The notes under the pieces: model-generated
What the model was told of the DNA's origin: nothing
The model's database searches: none
Seen by the model: only the letters and a program-made list of their open reading frames with translations
DNA from: Sphaerisporangium fuscum
GTDB taxonomy: Bacteria; Actinomycetota; Actinomycetes; Streptosporangiales; Streptosporangiaceae
Direction: 5' to 3'
DNA length: 64,000 nt
Assembly (NCBI RefSeq): GCF_018531465.1
Contig: NZ_JAHDTF010000020.1
Span: 124,001 to 188,000, forward strand
Translations under genes and position numbers: made by a program
Part shown: piece by piece, positions 7,508-15,554 of the stretch
How positions within the stretch are numbered: the stretch's first letter is position 1
Layout of the letters: each line of letters opens with the position of its first letter

Positions 7508-8197
7508 GTGACATCCCTGCTGCTCGTCGAGGACGACGCCGTCATCCGCGCGTCGGTCAGCCTGGCCCTGGAACGCTACGGCTATCGCATGACCACCGCC
7601 GCTGACGGGCTGAGCGGTCTGGAGGCGGCCCTGGCAGGCGGCCACGACCTCCTGCTGCTGGATGTGATGCTGCCCGGCCTCGACGGCATCAGCTTGTGCC
7701 GCAGGATCCGGGAGACCAGCCAGGTGCCGATCCTCATGATGTCGGCGCGCGGCGACGGCCTGGACATCGTCGCCGGGCTGGAGAGCGGCGCCGACGACTA
7801 CGTGGTCAAACCGGTCGACCTGCCGGTGCTGGTGGCCAGGATCCGTTCGCTGCTGCGCCGGGCCACCATCGCCCAGCCCCAGCCCGCGACCGAGCAGGCC
7901 GCCGCGAGTGCGGCGCTCACCTTCGGCGAGCTGAGCATCGACACTGGTTCGCTCGAGGTACGGCGGGCCGGGCGACGCGTCGAGCTGAGCCCCACCGAGC
8001 TGCGGCTGCTGCTGGAGTTCGCCGCCCATCCAGGCATCGTGCTGGAACGGGCGACGCTGCTGCGCACCGTATGGGACTACGGATGGGACGGCGACAGCCG
8101 GGTGGTCGACCTCTGCGTACAGCGCCTGCGCAAGAAGATCGGCGCCGAGCGCATCGAGACGGTCCGCGGGTTCGGTTACAAATTGAGCGTCACATGA
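7508..8197 (+). CDS. OmpR/PhoB-family response regulator
   Basis: This 229-residue protein has an N-terminal receiver domain (residues 1-115) with the acidic pair ED at 8-9, phospho-acceptor Asp52 in LLLLDVMLPGLDG, Ser79 and Lys101. A linker rich in Ala/Gln/Pro follows. The C-terminal winged helix (about 135-227) contains LSPTELRLLLEF, VWDYGWDGDSRVVDLCVQRLRKKIG and RGFGYKL. The GTG start has TATGGT 7 nt upstream, suggesting a leaderless start. Its stop overlaps the ATG of the histidine kinase (ATGA). The arrangement resembles CseB/CseC-type envelope-stress pairs, but no sigma factor gene lies next to it. Confidence 0.93.
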   Translation: MTSLLLVEDDAVIRASVSLALERYGYRMTTAADGLSGLEAALAGGHDLLLLDVMLPGLDGISLCRRIRETSQVPILMMSARGDGLDIVAGLESGADDYVVKPVDLPVLVARIRSLLRRATIAQPQPATEQAAASAALTFGELSIDTGSLEVRRAGRRVELSPTELRLLLEFAAHPGIVLERATLLRTVWDYGWDGDSRVVDLCVQRLRKKIGAERIETVRGFGYKLSVT

Positions 8198-9426
8198 ACC
8201 CGGCTTCGCTGCGATGGAAGATCGCGGCCCTCGTCACGCTCGCCGCCACCGTCGTCGCCGCCATGGTGGGGCTCCTCGTACACCGGTTGACCTGGCAGCG
8301 TTCCCTGGACCTCGGCAAGGCCCGCGCCGAGATCGCCCTCGACAAGTCCCTGGCCCCCGCGCGTCTGCCCGGTGGCACGCCCGACGACGTGGTGACCGTC
8401 GAGGAACTCCCTGACGCTCTGGCCGCCCAGCTCCGGCCCGGCCGGCCGGTGCTCTGGTACGGGCTCGACCACCGGGACGAGCCGTGGATGTGGGCCGCCC
8501 AACCGTACGGCAGCGACGGCGGCCAGGCGGTGAGCGTACAGATCTCGATGGGCCCGGAGCTGCTCAGCCTGTACGCGCTGGACCGCAACATGGCCAAAGC
8601 CGGACTGTTCGCGCTGGCCGGGGTCGTGCCGCTGTCGGTGCTCGCGGCCGAACTCCCCAACCGGCGGCTTCGGCGCATGGCCCGCACCGCCCGCGAGATC
8701 GCCGACGGCAACCTGGCCGCCCGCACCGACGTGCGCGGCCGGGACGAGATCGCCGAGATCGGAGCCGGGCTCAACTCGATGGCCGCCAGCCTGCAGCGGC
8801 GGCTGCTGGCCGAGCAGCGCTTCACGGCCGACGTCGCGCACGATCTTCGTACCCCGCTGATGGGGCTGCTCACGGCCAGCCAGTTGCTGCCGGACGGACA
8901 GGCCACCGACATGGTCCGGGACCGGATCGGCGTACTACGCGGCCTGGTCGACGATCTGCTGGAGATCTCCCACCTGGATGCCGCCGGCGAACACGCGGAT
9001 CGGCAGCCGGTGCCGCTGGCCGACCTGGTACGCGAGTCGCTGCACCGTGTCGACGTGCCCGCCGACCTGAACGTCGTCCAGGACCAGGGCGAAACGACAG
9101 CCGTCACCGATCCACGTCGCCTGGAGCGCATCGTCGCCAACCTGCTCCTCAACGCCCGCACGCACGGCGCGGCCCCCGTGATGATCACCGTGCGCTCTCG
9201 CCAGATCGTCATCCGCGACGGCGGGCCGGGTTTCCCGCCCGACCTGCTTGCCGACCTGAACAAGGGACAGTCGCAGCGCTTCCGCACCGGACGGACCGAG
9301 CGCGGCCACGGGCACGGGCTCGGCCTGACGATCGTGCTCGGCCACGCCCGCATCATCGGGGCGACCCTGCAGTTCGCCAACCCGGCCGACGGCGGCGCGA
9401 GCGTCACCGTCACCCTGCCCGACTGA
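8194..9426 (+). CDS. Membrane sensor histidine kinase
   Basis: This 410-residue kinase is the partner of the preceding response regulator. It has two membrane segments (about residues 9-30 and 136-153) flanking a roughly 105-residue extracytoplasmic sensor, and a HAMP linker (155-205). The dimerisation domain has the phospho-accepting His216 in FTADVAHDLRTPLMG. The HATPase domain has an N box (LLLNARTHG) and G boxes (IRDGGPGFPP, RGHGHGLGLTIV). The start is fixed by the 4-bp overlap with the regulator stop. The stimulus is unknown. It is followed by a 160-bp gap and an unrelated MarR-like gene. Confidence 0.93.
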   Translation: MNPASLRWKIAALVTLAATVVAAMVGLLVHRLTWQRSLDLGKARAEIALDKSLAPARLPGGTPDDVVTVEELPDALAAQLRPGRPVLWYGLDHRDEPWMWAAQPYGSDGGQAVSVQISMGPELLSLYALDRNMAKAGLFALAGVVPLSVLAAELPNRRLRRMARTAREIADGNLAARTDVRGRDEIAEIGAGLNSMAASLQRRLLAEQRFTADVAHDLRTPLMGLLTASQLLPDGQATDMVRDRIGVLRGLVDDLLEISHLDAAGEHADRQPVPLADLVRESLHRVDVPADLNVVQDQGETTAVTDPRRLERIVANLLLNARTHGAAPVMITVRSRQIVIRDGGPGFPPDLLADLNKGQSQRFRTGRTERGHGHGLGLTIVLGHARIIGATLQFANPADGGASVTVTLPD

Positions 9427-9516
9427 GCTTCCCACGACCGAATCGCAGCGCTCCGGGCCCGGTGGCCCCTGCTGCTGGTTCCATGGACGGTTTCGAATCT
9501 TGCTCGGCCTTTCACC

Positions 9517-9547
9517 TTGACCTCGACATTGCTTGAGGTTCTATGGT
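9517..9547 (+). promoter_or_regulatory. MerR/SoxR-type promoter with a 19-bp spacer
   Basis: TTGACC (9517-9522) and TATGGT (9542-9547) are separated by 19 bp, longer than the usual 17. The spacer holds a dyad with arms ACCTCGA and TTGAGGT. Over-long spacers with an ACCTCAA-type dyad between the -35 and -10 boxes are the hallmark of MerR-family activators such as SoxR. The downstream gene starts at 9587. No MerR gene is in this window. Confidence 0.6.
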
Positions 9548-9586
9548 GCTTCCGCCAACGATCATTCCTTGGGGGGCATCACACAC

Positions 9587-10054
9587 ATGACGACCCAGCA
9601 CGGCACCGATGCCGAACTCGCCGCACAGCCGGCCGCGTACTGGACCGGAGCGGCCTACGAGGCCCTCATCTCGTTCACCCGAGCCCGGCAGGCCGAATTG
9701 GGCTTCACCCAGCCCCAATTCTGGCTGCTGCGCAACCTGTCGAAGAACGACATCTCACCCGATGGCCACGGCATGACGATCCCCGAACTCCAGCAGGCCA
9801 TGAGTTCTTACATCAGGCCCGAAGACGACCTGCAAGCAGAAGCGGAAGTCCTGCTGGAGCGCGGTTGGCTCACCCGCGATTCCGAGGGACGGCTGTGGAT
9901 CACCGAGTCGGGGGAGGAAGCCCGTGTCCGTCTCAAGCAGCACGCGCCGGCGATCCGGGCCCGCATCCATGAGGGCATCGACGACGCCGATTACGTCACC
10001 ACAGTGAAGGTGCTCCAGCAGATGATCCGGAACACCAGCGGCACCCCGGCCTAG
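9587..10054 (+). CDS. MarR-like winged-helix regulator
   Basis: This 155-residue protein begins MTTQHGTDAELAAQPAAYWTG after a strong GGGGGGC ribosome site. The helix ARQAELGFTQPQFWLLRNL, the recognition region MTIPELQQAMSSYIRPEDDLQAEAEVLLERGWLT and the wing DSEGRLWITESGEEARVRL match the MarR-type winged helix, so it is probably a DNA-binding dimer. Unlike typical MarR genes it has no divergent target. Instead it sits behind a MerR/SoxR-type promoter, which suggests that it is itself induced by a redox or toxicant signal. Confidence 0.75.
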   Translation: MTTQHGTDAELAAQPAAYWTGAAYEALISFTRARQAELGFTQPQFWLLRNLSKNDISPDGHGMTIPELQQAMSSYIRPEDDLQAEAEVLLERGWLTRDSEGRLWITESGEEARVRLKQHAPAIRARIHEGIDDADYVTTVKVLQQMIRNTSGTPA

Positions 10055-10371
10055 CCGGCCCTGCCCGCCCCAACCGGGATGATCTGTCAGCACGCATCCT
10101 GGGAGCGGTGAACGTCTGGTCGCGGTAGCCTGCGACCAGCCACAGCCCGCTAGGAACCGACAAGGGTGTGACGGCCGCGGCCACAGCGGCGGAGACAATG
10201 CTGGACAGCACCGGGGGCCGTCACCCCGCACCCAAATGGTGGCTGTGCTGCAGAGCCGGGAGAGCCCGGTCGCACTTGCCGTCCACCGATATCACCATGA
10301 GCTGTAACAGTCGGGCTCCAATGAGATCACGGAGCTATGGTGCGAGGTCGATGTTTTTTTAGCCTGCGACT
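10055..10371. other. Intergenic region with a perfect hairpin
   Basis: No convincing gene lies here. CTGGTCGC (10116-10123) and GCGACCAG (10132-10139) form a perfect 8-bp stem that could end transcription of the MarR-like gene. The right end holds TAGCCT (10360-10365), 6 nt before the lipoprotein ATG, a leaderless-type promoter. Base composition falls toward 10300, the left side of the accessory region. Confidence 0.4.
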
Positions 10372-11010
10372 ATGCGGCGATTGTTAAGGGGCGCAATGGC
10401 GGTCGTGATTACCGTGGGCGTCACGGCTTGCCTGCCTGGCTATCCTGGGGCGCCCCACATAGTTGGGGCGATCGGGATCAGTGTCGATACAGAAAACCAT
10501 CCGATCATCGTTTTGACGTGGTGCGATGGTGCCACCCCGGAGGATGTGACCGTCTCTCACGACGAACCGTACTCAGGTGTCCCAGGTGCCGGCAGCCTGG
10601 GCGATCGGCAGCTCGTGCCAAGCATCGCCGCATCGAATCATTCGGTCGAGGACGCGAAGTTCAGCGCGCCCCCTCTTGACGGACGGAGCGCATCGGTACG
10701 CCTTGACGCCCCGGCCGACGGCTGGACCGTAGAGCCGGAACCGCTTGTCCTGAAACCCGGGATCGCCTATGACGCAACCGGTGGTAAGGGCAGGGGCTAC
10801 AGCAGATTCAGCACCTCCAACGTCAACTTCACCGCCGAGGACATGGCGAAGCTCAAGCCGGGCCGGGTCCTCATCCAGAGAGCGAAGGAGTCCCCGCTGA
10901 AGACTCCAGAGATTCCTGGGGTGGACACGGAGATGACCTGGGTTGACAGGGTGATTTCCCGGGAAGAGTTCGACCGCGAAGGCCAGGACCCGACCTACTG
11001 TCGATATTAG
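10372..11010 (+). CDS. Putative lipoprotein, unknown function
   Basis: This 212-residue protein starts MRRLLRGAMAVVITVGVTACLPG, a type II signal peptide with a VTAC lipobox (Cys20). The mature protein should be lipid-anchored on the outer face of the membrane. The rest contains short beta-like stretches (HPIIVLTWCDGATPEDVTVSH, GRSASVRLDAPADGW) and ends with a CRY tail. I recognise no enzyme motif. GC content and codon choice are less extreme than in the core genes, in keeping with the accessory region near the tRNA-Lys gene. The promoter TAGCCT is 6 nt before ATG, so no ribosome-binding site is expected. Confidence 0.7.
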   Translation: MRRLLRGAMAVVITVGVTACLPGYPGAPHIVGAIGISVDTENHPIIVLTWCDGATPEDVTVSHDEPYSGVPGAGSLGDRQLVPSIAASNHSVEDAKFSAPPLDGRSASVRLDAPADGWTVEPEPLVLKPGIAYDATGGKGRGYSRFSTSNVNFTAEDMAKLKPGRVLIQRAKESPLKTPEIPGVDTEMTWVDRVISREEFDREGQDPTYCRY

Positions 11011-11178
11011 GAACAGTGGTCGGAGCGACCAGGAAGCGACGGCGCGCCGCGACATTGCCAACTCGGAGGTGGCCACGTGTCCGGTGAACCGGGGCTGTGG
11101 AACGAACTCCCGGACCTTCGATCGCCCCCAACCGCGTGATGACGGCCGGCCGCAGCATGGCGATCGTCTGTTGCGTCA

Positions 11179-11583
11179 TCAGAAGTCGTTGAACAGCAAG
11201 TACAACAGGAGAAGTCCGGCTACGGTCACGGCCACCGCTTTGATTACAAAGGGGGCAGGTCGTACCTGTTGCGGTTCCTCATCTGGATGGTCCAACGCAT
11301 GAGAGGCGGCCTTCCTGATCTCTTCGCCTTGGCCCAAGGTTCCTGCTAACAGAGCGATCATCGCCACAACCCACATCGCCAGCCACTTGGCCTGCGAGGA
11401 GTCATGGTCGGTAAAGAAGGCGACCTTGACCACTAGGCTGGCGAAAGCGAGGAAAAATCCGATGGCAACTCTCGCTCGATAGCTCCAGGTGGGCATCAGC
11501 AGGCCTAATCGCAATAATGGGAATAAGCTCGATAGTCCCGCCAGTAGCCATAAGTAGCGAGAGTCTAAGTCGGCAAGCGTCAT
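11179..11583 (-). CDS. Multi-pass membrane protein, unknown function
   Basis: This 134-residue protein starts MTLADLDSRYLWLLAGLSSLF after AGGAGGTCACCC, a strong ribosome site that fixes the start at 11583. It has about four hydrophobic segments (near residues 9-30, 36-55, 65-83 and 113-131, the last VIKAVAVTVAGLLLLYLLF) with a polar loop EEIRKAASHALDHPDEEPQQ before the last. It is convergent with the lipoprotein gene. It may belong to cargo of an integrated element, but this is not shown. Confidence 0.65.
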   Translation of the reverse strand: MTLADLDSRYLWLLAGLSSLFPLLRLGLLMPTWSYRARVAIGFFLAFASLVVKVAFFTDHDSSQAKWLAMWVVAMIALLAGTLGQGEEIRKAASHALDHPDEEPQQVRPAPFVIKAVAVTVAGLLLLYLLFNDF

Positions 11584-12007
11584 GGGTGACCTCCTCATAA
11601 GCGTAAAAGGAGAGTACTTCGGCGCCGGTCTGGTCACAAGATCTTTCTCTGTTTCTCCTTTGCAAGGTCGAGCGGATCGGATGGGAATCGGACTGATTCT
11701 CGAATCGGCAAGGTCGCGGCGAGGCCTGGTTGCGACCGGCTGCCCCGCCTGATCATGGCCGTGGGACTCGCCGGCAAGCGAACCCTAAGAACAGGGCCGC
11801 CAGGCCCCGAGCACTGAAAGCCGCGCGGCAGTCGATCGCCCCGCTCACTGTGGGGAGTACCGAAGTGAGCGATCGCCACGGCCTTGGGTGGTCACTCTGG
11901 CGGTTCCTGGGGCGCGCGGGCGGTCCCTGCCCGTATCGGCCGAGGGCCTCAGTCAGGCACGCGGACCGACCGGCGCTCTCAGCCGACCGCGCAGCGGGCC
12001 GCCTTTA
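11584..12007. other. Stretch without a supported gene
   Basis: I see no reliable reading frame. The frames present are short and Arg-rich or lack a start signal. The sequence directly before 12008 is in frame with the integrase remnant that follows but shows no recognisable integrase N-terminal domain, so it may be eroded or unrelated DNA. Confidence 0.4.
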
Positions 12008-12303
12008 GCGGGCCGATCCACTCCGATACGGTCACCCAGCTCATCCGCCACCTGGTGAAGGCGTAGAACGCCACCGTCCAGGAAGACGGGCAGCGCGAGC
12101 CGCTTCCCTTCGCCCGGCTGCACGACCTTCACCACGTGCACGCGACCACGCTCCTCCTGGCCGGCGTGCCGGTGCATGTGGTCGCCGCCCGGCTGGGGCA
12201 CGCCGATCCCGCGATCACACTTCGGGTGTACGCGCACGTGATCCGTGCGGCGGAAGCCTCGGCGGCCGGCGTGTTCGCGCAGGTTCTCAAGTCGCCTTCG
12301 TAG
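12008..12303 (+). pseudogene. C-terminal remnant of a tyrosine recombinase
   Basis: The frame reads GPIHSDTVTQLIRHLVKA, then a TAG at 12064, then continues in the same frame with RLHDLHHVHATTLLLAGV, ARLGHADPAITLRVYAHV and a natural stop at 12301. This is the catalytic end of a phage-type integrase. The conserved HxLRHTxA box has become HDLHHVHA, losing the catalytic Arg, and the whole N-terminal part is missing. With an internal stop and a lost active-site residue it is inactive. It lies just outside the att duplicate of the tRNA-Lys element, suggesting an older element that used the same site. Confidence 0.85.
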
Positions 12304-12326
12304 GCGCTGTCAGCAGAAGCGTTAGC

Positions 12327-12363
12327 AAACGCCCCCGGACCAAGGCCGGTCCGGGGGCGTTTT
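12327..12363 (-). terminator. Strong hairpin, probably the original tRNA-Lys terminator
   Basis: AACGCCCCCGGACC (12328-12341) pairs perfectly with GGTCCGGGGGCGTT (12348-12361), flanked by A and T runs, so it can work both ways. It lies just beyond the att copy at 12368, where the 3' flank of tRNA-Lys would have been before insertion of the element. It may also end the integrase remnant on the + strand. Confidence 0.8.
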
Positions 12364-12367
12364 GGCT

Positions 12368-12411
12368 GGTGGGCCGCCAGGGACTCGAACCCTGAACCTA
12401 CGGATTAAAAG
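12368..12411. repeat. Left attachment site (44-bp tRNA-Lys duplicate)
   Basis: This copy is identical over 44 bp to 14726-14769 and covers the T arm, variable loop and anticodon region up to the anticodon loop. After position 12411 the sequence departs from the tRNA. It is the att scar farthest from the functional tRNA. Confidence 0.9.
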
Positions 12412-12697
12412 CGCGGACGATCATGGTGCCAAGCAGTTCAATGCAGGTCAGCGGGCATACAGGGTCCATACTGAACGGCTTTGTATCACCCTGAACTGCA
12501 ACCCAAACTGCAACCCTGGTCGAGATTCGACGTTGCCCATCCGCTTCATAAGCTCATCGAGAGTTAGCCTGACGTCTAGATTCCATAATCTAGGCAGGGG
12601 TGACGAAGTGAGCAGCAAGAAGCTTAAGAGCGCTGGCCGACTCGTCTGGCAGCTACTACTGGCCGACGTCAGCACTACTAGGACTAGAGGAGCGGGA

Positions 12698-13018
12698 ATG
12701 TCAGCGGTGGATGCTGATGCGGCGCACTTGGCGGCTGGGTGGAGTTGGTTCACCCTTACCGCTCTTATCCCTCTGCTCGGAGCTCCGGTCCTGTGGACGC
12801 GGTCCGTTTATTGGTCCCCTCCGGTTCTCTTATTAACCGGACTCGCGGCCGGAGAAGCCGTGATGGCATACGTCTCACATTTGCGCGCTCGTTGGACCAT
12901 GTCGCATGACTCGCCAAAAGCCGTGTATGAGCCGATTCGTTTCTACGGCTGGTGGGTCACGGCAATCGGTCTCGCCGTGACCTTATTTTATTTGATCGGC
13001 ATGCTGCGACATGGCTAA
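12698..13018 (+). CDS. Small membrane protein in the tRNA-Lys element
   Basis: This 106-residue protein starts MSAVDADAAHLAAGWSWFTLTAL after GAGGAGCGGGA, a good ribosome site. Longer readings (for example a GTG at 12608) lack such a site. Three hydrophobic segments are visible: about residues 15-33, 38-58 and 83-103 (WWVTAIGLAVTLFYLIGML). No known domain is seen. The gene lies inside the att-bounded element and is probably cargo. Confidence 0.6.
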   Translation: MSAVDADAAHLAAGWSWFTLTALIPLLGAPVLWTRSVYWSPPVLLLTGLAAGEAVMAYVSHLRARWTMSHDSPKAVYEPIRFYGWWVTAIGLAVTLFYLIGMLRHG

Positions 13019-13137
13019 GTTGGCTAGCACCCTTCGTCAATGTGCCGCCCGCTGCCTGTACCAGGCGGAGGTGCTCTGGGGACCGAACCAAGGAGAAATA
13101 GGCGGCTTATGCCCCCGTGCTAGTGTATTTTGCCTGT

Positions 13138-13382
13138 ATGAACGAGGCGGACTTGGACCTGGGTGACACCAGTAGGCTGACGCTTGAGCTGTGGAAAGCT
13201 GACGCGGTCGTGCTGTTCGACTGGCTCATGCGAGTGGAACTTGATGAGCTGCCCACACAGCATGCCGCCGAAAGCAAGCCCTTATGGATCTCCCGACTCG
13301 GCTCGAAGAAAGCCTTATCCCTCCAACTCCTGAGCAGATCGTCTGTGCACGCGACCTAGTCGCTCGCGACATGGGTTGGTAG
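13138..13382 (+). pseudogene. Frameshifted small conserved gene
   Basis: The first frame gives MNEADLDLGDTSRLTLELWK, ADAVVLFDWLMRVE and SKPLW. The second frame then continues DLPTRLEESLIPP and ARDLVARDMGW to a TAG at 13380. Restoring one G after TGG at 13285-13287 joins the frames. Small actinomycete proteins with an LTxxEAxVLFDWL start and an LWxLxxxLExxL middle have exactly this layout, so a one-base deletion is likely. A shorter protein with an altered tail could still be made. TATTTT lies 6 nt before the ATG, a leaderless-type promoter. Confidence 0.65.
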
Positions 13383-13583
13383 GAATCGGAATCAACTACG
13401 GATGCACCTTCGCTGCTCCGTTGGGCTGGGGCTGAGGAACGAAGTCCCGGCCCTTCGATCGCCCTCTACCCCGTACGGCGACCGACCACAGCGCGATCGC
13501 AACCTGTAGTGGTGTGATGGCCCACCCATACCTCGGCCATCTACGACCCTCGGGCCAGAGCCACGAAGGTGCACACTTGGATC

Positions 13584-13835
13584 ATGCGCCAGCGGACGTT
13601 CCTCTTTTTCATCCCAGTGGCCACAAGTGCGATGGCAGCGGGACTTATGCCCTTGTCGCTGACGGCGGGAATCGCTCTTTGGATGCTCACCATGCTCGTC
13701 GCTATGGGGCTGGCTTTCTGGGCGCTGGACCGTGCGAATGCGGAACGTGACCGGCGCGAGCAGGCGCAAGGGGCTGCACCCGTAGTCGCTCGTAGCGCCT
13801 GGGCGGCGGCGGGCCGGTGGTTGGCGAGGCACTGA
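13584..13835 (+). CDS. Small membrane protein in the tRNA-Lys element
   Basis: This 83-residue protein starts MRQRTFLFFIPVATSAMAAGL. It has two hydrophobic helices (about residues 5-23 and 29-50, with LWMLTMLVAMGLAFWAL) and a charged cytoplasmic tail (DRANAERDRREQAQ). It resembles many unnamed actinomycete two-helix proteins. An upstream in-frame GTG at 13569 adds five residues. No partner gene suggests a role. Confidence 0.5.
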   Translation: MRQRTFLFFIPVATSAMAAGLMPLSLTAGIALWMLTMLVAMGLAFWALDRANAERDRREQAQGAAPVVARSAWAAAGRWLARH

Positions 13836-13957
13836 TGTACGGCGGGGTGCGTCTACGGCGATGCCCCGCGCGGCGCCCGCGCCGTGACCGGCCCCCAGGC
13901 CGCATGCGCGGCGCGGGGACGGCGGCGCAGGGCGTACGGCGGGGCGGCGCGCCGCCG

Positions 13958-14663
13958 CTTGACAAGGGCATGATCCGCGTCTTCTGGCAGATCAAGCATC
14001 AGCGGTACCGCCACGGATGCGAAGATCACCACGCGTGCGGTGAACGTCTGCACCGGTACCCGTGCCCCGAAGGATTGCCCGAAGTCGAAAAGGACGTCGG
14101 GGCGGCGGCACGTGTGTCTTCGGCAGTGTCCTCCTCGGTGTCGGCAGCACGGCGGGAAGTGCCCGAAGTTCTGTCCCCCGGATTGCACCGGTCACGCGCC
14201 CTCGTGCCCTGAGCGTGTGGGTGGCTGGGCGTTCGTGAAGCCCAAGGGCAAGGGAAAAGGACGGCCGCCCCCGCTGATCCCGCTTCTGAAGCTCCAGCGG
14301 GAGGCACAGCGCGCGGAGGAAAAGGCGGCCGGAAAGAAGTGGCGGGGAATGGATCTGGTCTGGTGCCGTCTCGACGGAAGCCCTATCGTCCCGGGGGACG
14401 ACTGGGACGAGTGGAAGGAACTCCTGAAGGCGGCCAGGGTCGGGAAGGACGCCCGCGTTCACGACGCCCGGCACACTGCGGCGACGCTGCTCCTGGAGCA
14501 GGGCGTTGACATCAGCGTCGTGCAGGAGATCCTTGGGCACTCCCAGCTGACCACGATCAAGCGGTACACGCACGTGACGTCCAAGCTGGCAAGTGAGGCG
14601 GCGGCTCGGATGGGTCGGGCGCTGCGGGGATGGCTGAGGCCGGCGACCGCAACCCGCCGATGA
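13958..14663 (+). pseudogene. Truncated, frameshifted tyrosine integrase
   Basis: Integrase homology starts abruptly at LDKGMIRVFWQIKHQRYRHGC and continues through HHACGERLHRYPCP in one frame. It then resumes in the next frame with KDCPKSKRTSGRRH, a Cys-rich insertion (CRQHGGKCPKFCPPDC) typical of actinomycete integrases, and the catalytic end: VHDARHTAATLL (Arg and His), EILGHSQLTTIKRYTHV (His and Tyr). Removing one C from the CCCC run at 14065-14068 joins the frames. The N-terminal DNA-binding domain is absent. The last part could be read from an internal GTG, but the enzyme is almost certainly dead. It ends 65 bp from tRNA-Lys, the usual place for an integrase. Confidence 0.85.
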
Positions 14664-14673
14664 CAACTGCAAC

Positions 14674-14717
14674 CCTGGGCAGACTTCCCGATCACGGCGA
14701 CCGGGAGTCTGCCCAGG
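14674..14717. terminator. Long hairpin between the integrase and tRNA-Lys
   Basis: CCTGGGCAGACT (14674-14685) pairs with AGTCTGCCCAGG (14706-14717), and the stem continues with CCCG/CGGG after one bulged base. It lies between the convergent integrase remnant and tRNA-Lys and can stop both. Confidence 0.75.
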
Positions 14718-14725
14718 TCGTTATG

Positions 14726-14769
14726 GGTGGGCCGCCAGGGACTCGAACCCTGAACCTACGGATTAAAAG
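14726..14769. repeat. Right attachment site within tRNA-Lys
   Basis: This is the 44-bp copy that keeps the tRNA intact. It is identical to 12368-12411. Confidence 0.9.
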
Positions 14770-14799
14770 TCCGCAGCTCTGCCATTGAGCTAGCGGCCC
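14728..14799 (-). tRNA. tRNA-Lys (anticodon TTT)
   Basis: The minus strand gives a full cloverleaf. The acceptor stem GGGCCGC pairs with GCGGCCC, the D arm is AGCTCAATGGCAGAGCT, the anticodon loop is CTTTTAA in the stem GCGGA/TCCGT, and the T loop is GTTCGAGTC. The discriminator is A and CCA is not encoded. Its 3' half is the integration target of the adjacent element and was restored by the 44-bp att sequence. Confidence 0.97.
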
Positions 14800-15029
14800 G
14801 GCTCAGAATGCAGAGTACTGAGCGTACCGCGCCTTGCGCGAGTGGCTTCCCGTCTTCTCGGGACGTTGTGGTCCAGAGCCGGGCAGTGGAAGCCTCCACG
14901 TCACGTGTTTCCCCGTCAGGGTGAGACCCAAGCGGGCTTTCGAACGCTATCAGGGTTCAGGGCGCCACCAGGGTAGGGCCAGGGGGAATCCCGATGTGCC
15001 AAAGGACCGCCAGGGGGCAGTCTGGAGAC

Positions 15030-15554
15030 ATGAACGAGATGAACACCCACGGTCACACCACGGCCAAGCAGCTCCGTCGTACTCGTGAAGGCAGGATCGT
15101 CGCCGGAGTCTGCTCCGGTGCCGCCGAGTTCATCGGCGTCGACGCCAACATCCTGCGGCTCGCGCTCGCCGTCGCCACCTTCTTCGGCGGTCTCGGCGTC
15201 GGTGTCTACGCCGTCGCCTGGCTGCTGGTCCCCGAAGAGGGCAAGCGGCAGTCGATCGTCCAGGACCTGATCAACAAGCAGAAGAGCGACTCGGGGTCGG
15301 CGTGGAACCAGGCCTCGGCCTACTGGCAGAAGCAGACGGAGTCGTCGTACCCGAACGGGACCCCCTACCCCGGCCAGGCCCCCTACACGGGCGCGACCGC
15401 CTACCCCGGCCAGGCGCCGTACACGCCGCAGGACGCCCCCGCGTCCTACCCCGGCACGGCCCCCGCGGCCGGTGGCCAGGCGCCGTACTCGGACCCGCAG
15501 GCTCCTGTGGACAAGCCGCAGTCGCCTGTCGACGAGCCTCCTGCGAAGGCTTAG
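15030..15554 (+). CDS. PspC-domain membrane protein
   Basis: This 174-residue protein has an N-terminal PspC domain (residues about 12-72: LRRTREGRIVAGVCSGAAEFIGVDANILRLALAV) with one hydrophobic segment ending in YAVAWLLVPEEG. A long Pro/Tyr/Gln/Ala-rich tail follows, with repeats of YPGQAPYT. PspC domains anchor or sense at the membrane in phage-shock-like envelope stress. In actinomycetes they often occur next to sensor kinases, which is not the case here. The tail is probably disordered. The stop overlaps the end of the convergent MFS gene by 4 bp. The start has GGAGAC just before ATG. Confidence 0.88.
   Translation: MNEMNTHGHTTAKQLRRTREGRIVAGVCSGAAEFIGVDANILRLALAVATFFGGLGVGVYAVAWLLVPEEGKRQSIVQDLINKQKSDSGSAWNQASAYWQKQTESSYPNGTPYPGQAPYTGATAYPGQAPYTPQDAPASYPGTAPAAGGQAPYSDPQAPVDKPQSPVDEPPAKA

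Larger units (their letters stand above)
12368..14769. mobile_element. Decayed integrative element in the tRNA-Lys gene
   Basis: A 44-bp perfect direct repeat (12368-12411 and 14726-14769) bounds 2.36 kb. The right copy lies inside an intact tRNA-Lys gene and the left copy is only its 3' portion, as left by site-specific integration. Inside are a C-terminal integrase fragment next to the tRNA, two small membrane-protein genes and a frameshifted small gene. No replication, transfer or phage structural gene remains. It is a remnant of an actinomycete integrative element or prophage and is probably immobile. Confidence 0.85.

Noticed and set aside
9996..10211. 71-codon minus frame in the gap after the MarR-like gene
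   Set aside because: It starts with a plausible hydrophobic stretch but then overlaps the MarR gene end with Arg/Pro-rich sequence, and no ribosome site is seen.
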